From NCBI GenBank assembly GCA_963724625.1, contig CAVRVO010000007.1, forward strand, positions 1-64,000: DNA of 64,000 nucleotides. The letters are read 5' to 3'. Below the pieces are notes generated by a model. The model was not told where the DNA came from. It made no database searches and was given only the letters and a program-made list of their open reading frames with translations. Below, piece by piece: positions 1 through 9,112 of the stretch. The stretch's first letter is position 1; every line of letters begins with the position of its first letter. This stretch comes from DATBVX01 sp963724625 (GTDB lineage: Bacteria > Pseudomonadota > Gammaproteobacteria > Steroidobacterales > Steroidobacteraceae). A program made the translations under genes and the position numbers.

Positions 1-237
1 GGACGGTCTTCGTGGCTTTCATGTCGCGGAGCGTCGCCGAATGTGTCTGCCAGTCCTGCGTGAGATTGAAGTGCATGGAGGTCGATAGCGAATCTCGGAA
101 GTTCGCATTACCTTACAACGAACACTGACCAAAGGACGCTAGCGCAAGAGGATGAGGACGCTGCCGTCGAAGAAATCGAAAAACAGGTACTGATGGAAGC
201 GGTGAGGCAGCTCTCGAAAGAGGAGAATCATGGCTAG
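1..237 (+). pseudogene. 3' end of an unrecognised gene, cut by the window edge
   Basis: The frame ending at the TAG at 235-237 reads as a charged, helical tail rich in Glu and ending KEENHG. Its stop overlaps the ATG of the next gene (ATGGCTAG), as in translationally coupled pairs. Going upstream the frame meets stops near 61-69, while neighbouring frames look more coding, so a frameshift is likely, as in the genes that follow. I do not recognise the family. The start lies outside the window or is lost. Confidence 0.35.
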
Positions 238-814
238 AGTTTTGACGCAGCTAGCAGGAGCGATACACATGACGCCGCAGTCTGAGCACGAGAAGTCACA
301 CTTCGGACAGCTGGCGGTGCAGTACTACACCGCAGGTCGATGGGCCGCGATTAACCAATTCATGCCGGTGTCGGGGACTCTGCTGCACCACGCCGTGGAA
401 ATGGCGCTGAAAGCAGCCCTTATAACGAGTCAAACAATGCCGGAGCTCAAGGGTCTAGGTCATGACTTGTCGCGGAGTTGGGCCGAGTTCAAGCGATTGT
501 TTGCTGATCCAGCACTCTCGGAGTTTGACTCGGCAGTCGGAGAGTTGGACAAGTTCGAAGAGGTGCGTTACCCAGATTCCGTGATTGCCCGAGGAGCAAT
601 GATGGAGCTAGCGCTGTTTCGTGACCCTCCGGGAGGGGTAGGTCTAGCCAACCTTTGGTCCCGGCGTACGTGCTTGTGCTTGAAGACGTCGACGCTCGCA
701 AGGCTGCTTATCTTCGAGAAGGCAAACATCAATCCTCGTCTTTACACCGGTGGGATGTTGCCCGAAGCAAAGCAATTCTTGTTCTTCGAGAATCGCCATG
801 CGGAGGCTTGGTGA
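230..814 (+). CDS. HEPN-like hypothetical protein, probable internal frame slip
   Basis: The open frame encodes 194 residues behind a good ribosome-binding site (AGAGGAG about 6 bases upstream). ATG 269 is an alternative start. The first 130 residues are helical, with the pattern QYYTAG...PVSG..HHAVEMALK...GHDL...FE.VRYPD, which I associate with HEPN-like hypothetical proteins found in accessory islands. Between about 630 and 700 the reading quality drops, and the +1 frame there gives a more protein-like string (YVLVLEDVD) before the original frame resumes at NPRLYTGG. Two compensating indels are therefore likely. No function is assigned. The stop lies 8 bases from an attC-like site. Confidence 0.6.
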   Translation: MARVLTQLAGAIHMTPQSEHEKSHFGQLAVQYYTAGRWAAINQFMPVSGTLLHHAVEMALKAALITSQTMPELKGLGHDLSRSWAEFKRLFADPALSEFDSAVGELDKFEEVRYPDSVIARGAMMELALFRDPPGGVGLANLWSRRTCLCLKTSTLARLLIFEKANINPRLYTGGMLPEAKQFLFFENRHAEAW

Positions 815-822
815 ACCCGAAC

Positions 823-941
823 GCCTAACGACGCGTTGGGGGGTATGAGAGATATCGCGCGGAAAATAACCACATCTGGCGGCCGCGCGACAACGTCTCT
901 AGCACCGACTTCTCACGGTCCGCTGCAAATGCAAGTTAGGC
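823..941 (-). repeat. attC: attC-like recombination site (integron cassette end)
   Basis: The site starts with GCCTAAC (823-829) and ends with GTTAGGC (935-941), which are the R'' and R' boxes of an integron attC. Between them lie further inverted segments: GAGAGATATCGCGCGG pairs loosely with CCGCGCGACAACGTCTCT, and ATGAGA with TCTCAC. This makes an imperfect 119-base hairpin as expected for a long attC. It sits tightly between two convergent genes (stops at 814 and 951). Orientation cannot be fixed from this site alone; minus is inferred from its neighbour at 1523. No integrase is visible in the window. Confidence 0.5.
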
Positions 942-950
942 GACTCCGTC

Positions 951-1513
951 CTACAGCTCATTGGCCACGAGTAGCCTCATGATTTCGTTGCGCTTACCCC
1001 ACAGCGATTGCGCGAGGAAGTCACGACTGCTCATTCACACCGTGTAGTTACTTCGAAGCCGCTCGCCGGAATCGTACGGACTGAGCATAGCCGCCACCAA
1101 AAGGGCCCGAGGCAGCCGCTCCGAGAAGACGTAGTTCACCCTTTGTCATAGCCAATGATCGTTGAGTTTGACAGCTGTACGTACTGGCTAATGTCGGCCT
1201 CGTGCAGGAGGCCGCACCTCACGACTTTATATAGAACGTCCTCCAACAGGGCAGTGTCGTCCTCCGTGGGCTTGAGCTCTGGGTGTAGGCACTTTACCTT
1301 GTAACCCTTGGCGACGATCTGGAACGCCACCAGTCCGATAATCCAGACGTACGAGCTAAGGAAGTTCTTATACCGCACAGAGTCACGCGGCTCATTCGGA
1401 TACTCGAGCCTAGATGTGGCCCCCACCAAGACGCATGCACTAAGGAGCGCAGCCTCGGCGTCTCCTGAGGCGAGACTGGCTAGCGCTTCGTCAGCACGTT
1501 TGCCTATGGACAT
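951..1513 (-). pseudogene. unknown cassette-type protein with Rx4H motif, frameshifted
   Basis: ATG 1513 opens a 125-residue frame that ends near 1136. The protein-like reading continues in another frame (VNYVFSERLPRALL) and then, after an in-frame TGA near 1035, as SSRDFLAQSLWGKRNEIMRLL to the TAG at 951. The rebuilt protein would be about 185 residues. It contains RCGLLHEADI, an R-x4-H pattern like that of HEPN nucleases, though the match is short and may be chance. The start lies 9 bases after the attC-like site at 1523-1608 read on this strand, the usual place for an integron cassette gene. Function unknown. Confidence 0.5.
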
Positions 1514-1522
1514 GCGCTAATC

Positions 1523-1608
1523 GCCTAACGTCCGCGTTGAGCGACGCGCCGCGATGTACTGAATGTCCGCACTTCATCCCCCGCGATTGCTCCAAGGCGT
1601 TGTTAGTC
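1523..1608 (-). repeat. attC: attC-like recombination site
   Basis: Boxes GCCTAAC (1523-1529) and GTTAGTC (1602-1608) bound an 86-base imperfect palindrome. Next to the boxes the inner arms are TTGAGC on one side and TTGGAGC, read on the opposite strand, on the other. The extra G marks the L'' box and so orients the site to the minus strand, matching the direction of the two flanking genes. The stop codon of the gene at 1603-1870 falls inside the site and the next gene starts 9 bases beyond it, both typical of gene cassettes. The outer box GTTAGTC deviates by one base from consensus. Confidence 0.5.
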
Positions 1609-1870
1609 GCCACGGAGATTCGCAGGATATGCGAGATCACCAGGGCCCATCGGGAAGACTATGGACAGGAGCGTATCGGCGTATAGGTCCATTAGCTTCC
1701 GAAGCTCCTCATTGTGCTGCTCGATTCGCTTTGTCCACTTCTTGCGTATCCTCCGATACCATCGGCTCAGCCCACACCAGGGAATACAGCTCCTCGCGGG
1801 TCACGTCCGCATTATTCTCGCTGCGTTGCTCCGGGCCGATTTCGTGTGTAGTTGTGTTGTTGTGGTGCAT
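1603..1870 (-). pseudogene. small unknown cassette gene, frameshifted
   Basis: ATG 1870 (or ATG 1891) opens a frame reading MHHNN...VTREELYSLVWAEPM. Near 1745 the coding signal moves to the next frame, which gives a hydrophilic then hydrophobic stretch (RKKWTKRIEQHNEELRKLM, then LYADTLLSIVF) and stops at TAA 1603-1605, inside the attC-like site. The rebuilt product would be about 90 residues. I do not recognise it. Its position fits a minus-strand integron cassette. Confidence 0.45.
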
Positions 1871-1892
1871 AGCTAGCGATCTCCTAGACACT

Positions 1893-1926
1893 TAGCGATG
1901 CCAAGTTCCACCTACTCTTGTCGCTA
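1893..1926. repeat. hairpin-forming inverted repeat
   Basis: TAGCGA-TGC-CAAG (1893-1905) pairs with CTTG-TCGCTA (1917-1926) across an 11-base loop, giving ten paired bases with a 3-base bulge. It lies between the divergently placed cassette gene and the patatin gene. It could be a degraded attC end or a transcription signal. No T-tract follows, so a simple terminator is less likely. Confidence 0.3.
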
Positions 1927-1973
1927 GGCTACAAGTGTGAGAGCTTGAGCGCAGCTCGTAGCTGATACCAACT

Positions 1974-2894
1974 GTGGCCGACTTTTCTGAGGAGACGCCC
2001 GTTGGATCCTCAATCCTCGATGGTGGCGGGGCCAAAGGGTTCTTCACGCTTGGCGTGCTCCGCGAGATCGAGGCATGGGCAGGCGCCGCTCACGAGAAAT
2101 TCGTTCTGATTTCGGCACCAGTACCGGCGGGACTATTGCCGCGCTGCTTGCGCTCGGGAGGAGCGTGAAGGAAGTCAGCGATCTCTACGGAGTTACGTCC
2201 CGACCGTGATGCGGAGGAGAGGTCGGCGCGGAAAGTTGCTCGCTCTCGCCAAGCTCGCGGACCAGGTCTTCAAGGAAGAGAAGTTCGACAAGACGAAGAT
2301 GGGGGTTGGGATTGTCGCTACCGGTGGGTGATCGAGCGGCCGATGATCTTCAAGACCAGGGTCCAACAGTCGACGGCCGGTATGGGCACGTTCTCCCCGG
2401 CTTCGGCGTAAAGGTGTCGACGCAGTGCAGGCATCGTGTTTGCTTTTCCGTTCTTCGAGCGGAAAGACTGTGAGGACGGACAAAGGTGATCTGGTCGAGC
2501 TAATCGACGGCGGCTACTGCGCGAACAACCCGACGCTCTATGCGATTGCCGACGCGACCATGGCGCTCACATCTCCGGCCAGCAGCATCCCGGGTGCATA
2601 GCGTCGGGGTGGCGGTATATCCGGCGCCGACACAGTCGTGGTTCAGCACCACCGATGGGCGCAGATGCTCATGAGTCCAGCTACGACAGACTCTCGAGAT
2701 CAACACGCAGTCGATGGATCAACTCCGGCGGGGTTATTCGGGCACGTTCCTACCGTGCGGATCAGCGATACTTCCAGCAGCCGGAAATGGCGACCGATTG
2801 GTCGAGCACAATATGACGAAGCTCGAGACGCGCCAGCGCGGTAGCGAAGTTATTCGCGAAGCAGGAAGAGGCGTTGCGGCAATTGCTCTTGTAG
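1974..2894 (+). pseudogene. capV: CapV-type patatin phospholipase of a CBASS-like system, frameshifted
   Basis: From GTG 1974 the reading gives the oxyanion-hole motif DGGGAKGF (2019-2042), then in the next frame the nucleophile elbow GTSTG (Ser codon 2120-2122), and in a third frame the catalytic-Asp motif IDGGYCANNPT (from 2503). The frame ends as FAKQEEALRQLLL at TAG 2892-2894. The rebuilt protein is about 306 residues, the usual size of CapV effectors, which degrade membrane phospholipids when bound by a cyclic dinucleotide. At least three frame changes lie between about 2100 and 2470 and more after 2580. The CD-NTase gene begins some 23 bases downstream. Patatin assignment is strong; the CBASS role is inferred from the neighbour. 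Confidence 0.8.
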
Positions 2895-2917
2895 GGGACG
2901 CACGGCGGGAATACCGA

Positions 2918-3801
2918 GTACAGCTCGAAACGTGGTCTAAACAAGGCTCGGTCGCAACGTCGCGCGATACATACGTCGACCGTCAAGAAGACGCTGGATG
3001 ACAGCGGCTCTCCGTTAGCTCCTGGAGAGCTTCGACTCGTTCCCCAAGGGTCCTATGGGAACGATACGAACGTCAATCGGGACAGCGATGTCGATGTGGT
3101 AATGTGTCTGGACTTCGACCTGGTATCACGACGCGGCGCTGCTGAAGCAGGATCAGTACGGGGCGTTCGAGCGACCTGATCCGGGTACAGCGGACGACGG
3201 TCCTCCCGGAGTTCAAGGCCCAGGTCGCGGGGAGGCCCAGCCAGAGGTTCAACAGCGTCGAGGTTGGATCGAAGGCCATCTTCATTCCTGGCAGCGGTGC
3301 TCGTCGGGACTGCGACGTGCTCGTCTGCGCTCGGTTTAAGGACGACTACCGCTTCAACAGCTTGAACGACGAGAGGTATGCTGAAGGTATCTGCTTCTTC
3401 TTGAAGATGGTACTCCAATCGTGAACTTCCCGAAGCAACATTCGGATAACTCGATGGTGAAGCAAAAAGCGACCAGCCAATGGTTAAGCCGGCGGTCCGT
3501 ATCTACAAGAACATGCGTAACTCATCTTGTCGATTCCAATATGCTGGGGGACGGCGTCGCACCGTCCTATTTCATCGAAGGGTATGCTCTGGAACGTTCC
3601 CAACGACAAGTTCGGCAAAGAGCTACGCGGATACGTTTGTCTCGACGTTCAACTATCTAGTCAACCGGATCGCTCAGCGTTCCAAGTGTGCGAACAACGG
3701 CATCCATCGGTGCTGAGGAAACCCCGCACGTTTCGCGGTCGCCTGCGAACTGCCAGACGTTTCTCGATGCATTGCGCAACCTCTGGAAGTACTGGCCGTA
3801 G
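2918..3801 (+). pseudogene. CD-NTase (cGAS/DncV-like nucleotidyltransferase), frameshifted
   Basis: Pieced across several frames this reads as an SMODS nucleotidyltransferase. The N-terminus is KQGSVATSRDTYV. The active-site block runs QGSYGNDTNVNRDSDVDVV (Gly-Ser at 3048-3053, metal-binding Asp codons 3087-3089 and 3093-3095), and the third acidic residue lies in RRDCDVLV (about 3308-3316). The C-terminal helical part has SYFIEGMLWNVPNDKFG and LDALRNLWKYWP, ending at TAG 3799-3801. Frame changes lie near 2985, 3112, 3170, 3415, 3475, 3530 and 3600-3720. The start is not resolved; GTA 2918 marks where the readable frame begins. Such enzymes make cyclic oligonucleotides on phage infection and activate effectors such as the patatin just upstream. 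The product nucleotide cannot be told from sequence alone. Confidence 0.8.
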
Positions 3802-3824
3802 GCAGTCGAACCGGCATAGAAGAC

Positions 3825-4303
3825 ATGGTCAGCGTCTCGCCGTTCGAAGGCCTCCGGATGCCGCGCGAGCTTGCCTGCGAATTCTTCGCGGGGATCCGCG
3901 CTTTGAGTTCGCACTCAAGGAGGAGGGGTATTTGCATCTCAACCGCTTCGGGCGTGTAGCTCCAAACTGGGACGAATTCTCGGATTCAATGGAAGAGGCC
4001 CTGGCGATTCAACACGAGTCTGCCCTGGATGATGCGATTGACTTCCTGACGGTCGAGCCGCCGCAGGTGCAAACAGGTGCCTGCAGTTGGTCCAACGTGC
4101 CGCTTCGCGGAGCTGGTCGTGTTGCCCAGGCACTCGATGCCGTACAGCGCGTAAGACACAATCTCTTTCACGGCGGTAAACACACGCCACACTCACCGCC
4201 CGGACGTGATGAGAGGCTAGTTCGGTCGTCGTTGCTTGTCCTTCACGGCTGTCTTTCGGCAGACCGCAATCTTCAGGAAACGTATGAGCAGCATTTCTTC
4301 TAA
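3825..4303 (+). pseudogene. small HEPN-domain protein next to the CBASS-like pair, one frameshift
   Basis: ATG 3825 reads MVSVSPFEGLRMPRELACEFF. Near 3895 the coding frame shifts to FEFALKEEGYLHLNRFGR and runs to TAA 4301-4303, giving about 158 residues. The C-terminal half contains VRHNLFHGGK (Arg codon 4155-4157, His codon 4170-4172), the R-x4-H motif of HEPN RNases, followed by a second helix RDERLVRSSLLVL typical of the fold. HEPN proteins often act as RNases or toxins in defence islands. Whether this one works with the CD-NTase or is a separate module is unknown; the spacing (23 bases) suggests co-transcription. Confidence 0.65.
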
Positions 4304-4315
4304 CAGAAGCGCAAC

Positions 4316-4802
4316 TTGACTACGCACGTAAATCTTGCGGAGGTCGGAAAGGTCATCCGTTCTGCAAAGCGCCTTGCGAAGCGGTACTACGTGCTGACCG
4401 GGCGACCGCTCGGCATCACTGGTGAAGTCGCCGAATATGAAGCCGCACGCCTGCTTCGGTTAAAGCTACTGCCGGCCAGGTCTCCAGGCTGCATGCGCCG
4501 AGCGGCGTCGTGGAAGACGTGTCGAAATGATTCAGATCAAGGGCCGGGTGTGTTTTATGGTGTCGAAGACCGGGCAGCGTATTGGCAGGTTCAACCTTAA
4601 GAAACCATGGGGCGCCGCAATGCTCGTCATGCTCGACGCAGATTTCGAACCGACTGCTATTTTTGAGGCCAGCCGGCGTCGGGTAGAACACGCTCTACTT
4701 GTGCCAGGCTCGAAGGCTCGGAATGAGCGAGGCGCGCTGAGCGTGAGCAAGTTCATGTCAATCGGGAAACAACTTTGGGCACGAAAACAAAGCGTCTCTT
4801 AA
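4316..4802 (+). pseudogene. DUF6998-like protein, one frameshift
   Basis: A TTG at 4316 opens MTTHVNLAEVGKVIRSAKRL and continues with the signature LTGRPLGITGEVAEYEAARLL. Between about 4485 and 4527 the frame changes, after which MIQIKGRVCFMVSKTGQ to WARKQSVS completes the protein at TAA 4800-4802, about 161 residues in all. The block TGRPLGITGEVAEYEA followed by a PARSPG-x-IQIKG segment matches what I recall of DUF6998 proteins, which are common beside restriction systems. The QIKG core could be nuclease-like, but this is speculative. The gene lies between the HEPN gene and an unknown gene coupled to hsdR. Confidence 0.55.
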
Positions 4803-4821
4803 CGCGAACATTAGGGTCGTT

Positions 4822-5265
4822 ATGGATCCACGCGTCGCTGCGCTAAAGTCTCCGGAGGATTGCGAGTCCTTCGCACGAAATGCACTCGCGAGAAATCGGC
4901 CAGATCTGGCTCAGCAAGCACGCGCTCGAGCCGTTGATCTACGTGCTCAGACTCATGGCACGTCCTCCGAAGCTGAGCGCGAGGCATTGGCCGCCGTCTA
5001 TGCATATGAGGAAGTGCTCTCACAGCGAAGGGGTCGTCGAACCCGCGCAAGCCGAACGTGGCAAATGATTAAGCGCCACGGCGTTATCCAGGCGGTCGAA
5101 CGCGCCGTTAACCGACCCGAGGAGACAATGGGCTATAGAGCACTTGTCGAGATGGGACTCCAAGCCTACGCGTTTGAAGCGATAGTCTTGAAACATCGAG
5201 CACTCTTCTCCGCAGAGGCGGTAGCTAGGTGCGAGGAACGGATGGCTAGATGGGCGCGGACATAG
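4822..5265 (+). CDS. conserved hypothetical protein linked to the type I RM locus
   Basis: This intact 147-residue frame is one of the few undisturbed genes in the first 10 kb. The protein is soluble, Arg- and Ala-rich and mostly helical, with a central RGRRTRASRTWQMIKRHG segment and VNRPEETMGYRALVEMG near the C-terminus. I recognise the pattern as a conserved unnamed family found next to restriction genes, but know no function. It ends 9 bases before the hsdR start, so it is very likely co-transcribed with hsdRMS. No signal peptide or membrane segment is seen. Confidence 0.7.
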   Translation: MDPRVAALKSPEDCESFARNALARNRPDLAQQARARAVDLRAQTHGTSSEAEREALAAVYAYEEVLSQRRGRRTRASRTWQMIKRHGVIQAVERAVNRPEETMGYRALVEMGLQAYAFEAIVLKHRALFSAEAVARCEERMARWART

Positions 5266-5274
5266 GGCGCATCC

Positions 5275-7629
5275 ATGGAAAGTAAGGACAAGAAAGAACT
5301 CAGCGAAACTGACATCTGCGATCTGTTCATTACGCCTGCAATCAAGGAACGCAGGCTGGGACCCGATGAAGCAGATCCGGCGCGAAGTGACTCTCGCACC
5401 GGGCCCGGTCATCGTTCGCGGCAATATGTCCTCGCGCAACAAGAAAAAGAAGAAATTCGCCGACTATGTCCTGTCTTGGGAGCCGGGTGTTCCGGTCGCC
5501 GTCGTCGAGGCCAAGGACAACAATCACACCGTCAGCCACGGCATCCAGCAAGCACTGGGCTACGCGGAGATTCTCGAAGTGCCCAGCGCCTTCAGCTCCA
5601 ACGGCGATGCCTTCGCTTCGCACAACAAGGTGCCGGCCGCCAGGCGAAGACATCGAGACCGAGTTTCCCCTCGAATCGTTTCCCCCGCCGCAAGAGCTAT
5701 GGAAGCGCTACAAGAAGTTCCGCGGCATTGAAGATGAAGCGGAAAAACTGGTCGTTCAGCCCTACCACGACGACCCCTCGGGCAAAGAGCCACGCTACTA
5801 CCAGGTCGATGCGATCAACCGCACCATCGAGGCCGTCGCCAGCGGCAAAAGCCGCGTGCTGCTCGTCATGGCGACGGGCACCGGCAAGACCTACACCACC
5901 TTCCAGATCATCTGGCGCCTGTGGAAGGCGGGGGTCGTCAAGCGTGTCCTTTTCCTGGCGGACCGAAACATCCTCGTCGACCAGACGCTCGTCAATGACT
6001 TCAAGCCCTTCGGCTCGGTCATGACGAAGATCAAGAACCGCAAGATCGATCCGTCCTACGAAATCTATCTGGGCCTGTATCAGGCCATCACCGGCCCCGA
6101 TGAAGAAGACAAGATCTTCAAGAACGTCTCGCGCGATTTCTTCGACATGGTCGTCATCGACGAATGTCACCGCGGCAGCGCCGCGGACGATTCCGCCTGG
6201 CGCGAAATCCTCGACTACTTCTCCGGCGCCATCCAGATTGGCCTCACCGCCACGCCGAAGGAAACCAAATACGTCTCCAGCATCAACTACTTCGGCGAGC
6301 CGGTTTACACCTACAGCCTCAAGCAGGGCATCGAAGACGGCTTCCTCGCGCCGTACAAGGTCGTGCGCATCGATATCGACAAGGACATCCAGGGCTGGAC
6401 ACCGCCGCCGGGCATGAAGGACGACCTCGGCCAGGAAATCGAGCAGCGCGAATACAACCAGAAGGACATGGATCGCATTCTCGTGCTCGAATCAGCGCAC
6501 GAAACTGGTCGCCAACCGGGTCATGCAATACCTGCGCGCCACCAATCCTTTCGACAAGACCATCATCTTCTGCGAAGACATTGACCACGCCGAGCGCATG
6601 CGCGCGGCCATCGTCAACGCCGCCGGCCAGCTCGCGCTCGACAATCCCAAATACGTCATGCGCATCACCGGCGACAGCGTCGAGGGCAAGGCGGAGCTGG
6701 ACAACTTCATCGACCCGGAAAGCAAGTTCCCGGTCATCGCCACCACTTCGGACTTGCTGACCACCGGCGTCGATGCCAAGACCTGCAAGCTCATCGTGCT
6801 GGACAAGACCATCACCTCGATGACCATCTTCAAGCAGATCATCGGCCGTGGCACCCGCATCGACGAAGAGAACAACAAGTGGTTCTTCACCATCATGGAT
6901 TTCAAGAAGGCCACCGAGCTGTTCCGCGATCCGGACTTCGACGGCGAGCCGGTGGTGATTTACGAACCCGATGACGATGACGACCCTGTGCCGCCCGATC
7001 CGGAACCCGGCGACGAGGACGAGCCGACGGCGGCGATCGAAGAGCCGCCGGGCGTGTACAAGGTCCGCGTCAGCGGCGTCCCCGCCAAGATCATCTCCGA
7101 GCGCATCGAATACATCGGCCCGGACGGCAACCTGATCACCGAGTCCTACAAGGACTTCACCCGCAAGCAGATTCGGTCCGAATTTGCCTCGCTGGATGAC
7201 TTCCTCACGCGCTGGAACAGCGCCAAGAAAAAGCAGGCCATCATCGACGAGCTGGAAGAACACGGCATCGTGCTCGACAACCTTGCCGCGGAAATCGGCA
7301 AGGACTATGGCGACTTCGACCTCATCTGCCACATCGCCTGGGGCCAGCCGCCGCTCACCCGTAAGGAGCGCGCCAACAAGGTCAAGAAGCGCAACTACTT
7401 CACCAAATACGGCGAGCAGGCCCGCGCCGTGCTCACCGCGCTGCTCGACAAATACGCCGATGAAGGCATCGGCACCCTGGAAAGCGCCAAGGTCCTGCGC
7501 CTCGACCCCTTCAAGGCCATCGGCACCCCCGTCGAAATCATCAACAACATCTTCGGCGGCAAAGACAAGTTCGACGCCGCCGTCCAGGAACTGGAGCAAG
7601 AGCTGTTTAAGCAGGAAGAATCGGCATGA
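5275..7629 (+). pseudogene. hsdR: type I restriction enzyme R subunit (HsdR), frameshifted
   Basis: The rebuilt product of about 784 residues starts MESKDKKELSETDICDLF and holds the nuclease core VAVVEAKD near 5500-5520, Walker A MATGTGKT (5868-5891), the DEAD-box motif DECHRG (6159-6176), helicase motif TATPKE, and motif VI as QIIGRGTRIDE. The C-terminal EcoEI-like helical domain runs to QEESA. HsdR is the ATP-driven translocase and nuclease of a type I system. Frame changes lie near 5345, 5635 and 6490. The stop overlaps the hsdM start by four bases (ATGA, 7626-7629). GC rises here compared with the genes to the left. Confidence 0.88.
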
Positions 7630-9110
7630 GCAACGTTTCCGGCATCATCAAGTCCATCCAGGACATCATGCGCAAGGATGTCGGCGTCGATGGCGACGCC
7701 CAGCGCATCAGCCAGTTGGTCTGGATGTTCTTCCTCAAGATCTTCGACGACCGCGAAGCTGAGCTGGAACTCCTCGAAGACGACTACAAATCCCCGCTGC
7801 CCGAGCACCTGCGCTGGCGCAACTGGGCGACAGACCCGGAAGGCATGACCGGCGAGGCGCTCATGCGACTTCGTCAACAACCAGCTGTTCCCGACGCTGA
7901 AAGAGAAGCTGGTCACCCACGGTCCCACCGGCGAACGCGCCCGCGTCATCCGCAGCGTGTTCGAAGACGCCTACAACTACATGAAGTCCGGCACGCTGAT
8001 GCGCCAGGTCATCAACAAGATCTGCGAAATCGACTTCAACAACACCGAGCGACCGCCACACCTTCGGCGAGCATCTACGAGCAAATCCTGCGCGACCTGC
8101 AAAGCGCCGGCAACGCCGGCGAGTTCTACACCCCGCGCGCCGTCACCCGGTTCATGGTCGAATCGGTCGACCCGAAGCTGGACGAAATCGTGCTCGATCC
8201 CGCCTGCGGCACCGGCGGCTTTCTCACCTGCACCATCGACCACAAGCGCGAGCACTACGTCAAAACCAAGGAAGACGAAGAAACCCTGGTCAAGTCGCAT
8301 TCGTGGCGTCGAGAAGAAGCCGCTGCCGCACATGCTGTGCCGTCACCAACATGATCCTGCACGGCATCGACACGCCCACCAACATCCGCCACGACAACAC
8401 GCTGGCCCGCCCCTACAAGGACTACGGCAACGCCGACCGCGTCGACGTCATCGTCACCAACCCGCCCTTCGGCGGCATGGAAGAAGACGGCATCGAAAAC
8501 AACTTTCCCGCCCACCTGCGCACCCGCGAAACGGCCGACCTGTTCATGGCCCTCATCATCAAGCTGCTCAAGGACGGCGGCCGCGCCGCGATCGTCCTGC
8601 CCGATGGCTTCCTGTTCGGCGAAGGCATGAAGACCCGCCTCAAGGAATCGCTGCTGGAAGAGTGCAACCTGCACACCATCGTCCGCCTGCCCAACGGCGT
8701 GTTCAGTCCCTACACCGGCATCAAGACCAACCTGCTGTTCTTCACCAAGGGCAAGCCCACCAAGCACGTCTGGTACTACGAGCACCCCTATCCCGAAGGC
8801 GTGAAGAGCTACAACAAGACCAAGCCCATGCGCTTCGAGGAATTCGAAACCGAGATCAACTGGTGGGGCAGCGAGGCCGACGGCTTTGCCGCGCGCGTGC
8901 AGACCGAACAGGCCTGGAAGGTGCCGGTCGCCGACATCATGGCGCGCAACTACAACCTCGACATCAAGAACCCCCACGTCGGCGAACAGATCAGCCACGA
9001 CCCCGACGAACTGTTGCAGCCAATACCAGCAGCAGCAAAGCGCCATCGCCGACCTGCGCAACCAGCTCAAGGACATCTTGCAGCAGGCGTTGCATCGGGG
9101 TGAGGCGTAA
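7626..9110 (+). pseudogene. hsdM: type I restriction-modification methyltransferase (HsdM), frameshifted
   Basis: The rebuilt product is about 494 residues. The N-terminal helical domain begins MSNVSGIIKSIQDIMRKDVG. SAM-binding motif I is DPACGTGGF (8196-8222) and catalytic motif IV is NPPF (8459-8470), the signature of N6-adenine methyltransferases. The tail ends with a Gln-rich helix, LKDILQQALHRGEA. Frame changes lie near 7868, 8053, 8305, 8340 and 9022. HsdM methylates the host site and forms the M2S core with HsdS, which starts two bases later. Confidence 0.88.
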
Positions 9111-9112
9111 CC

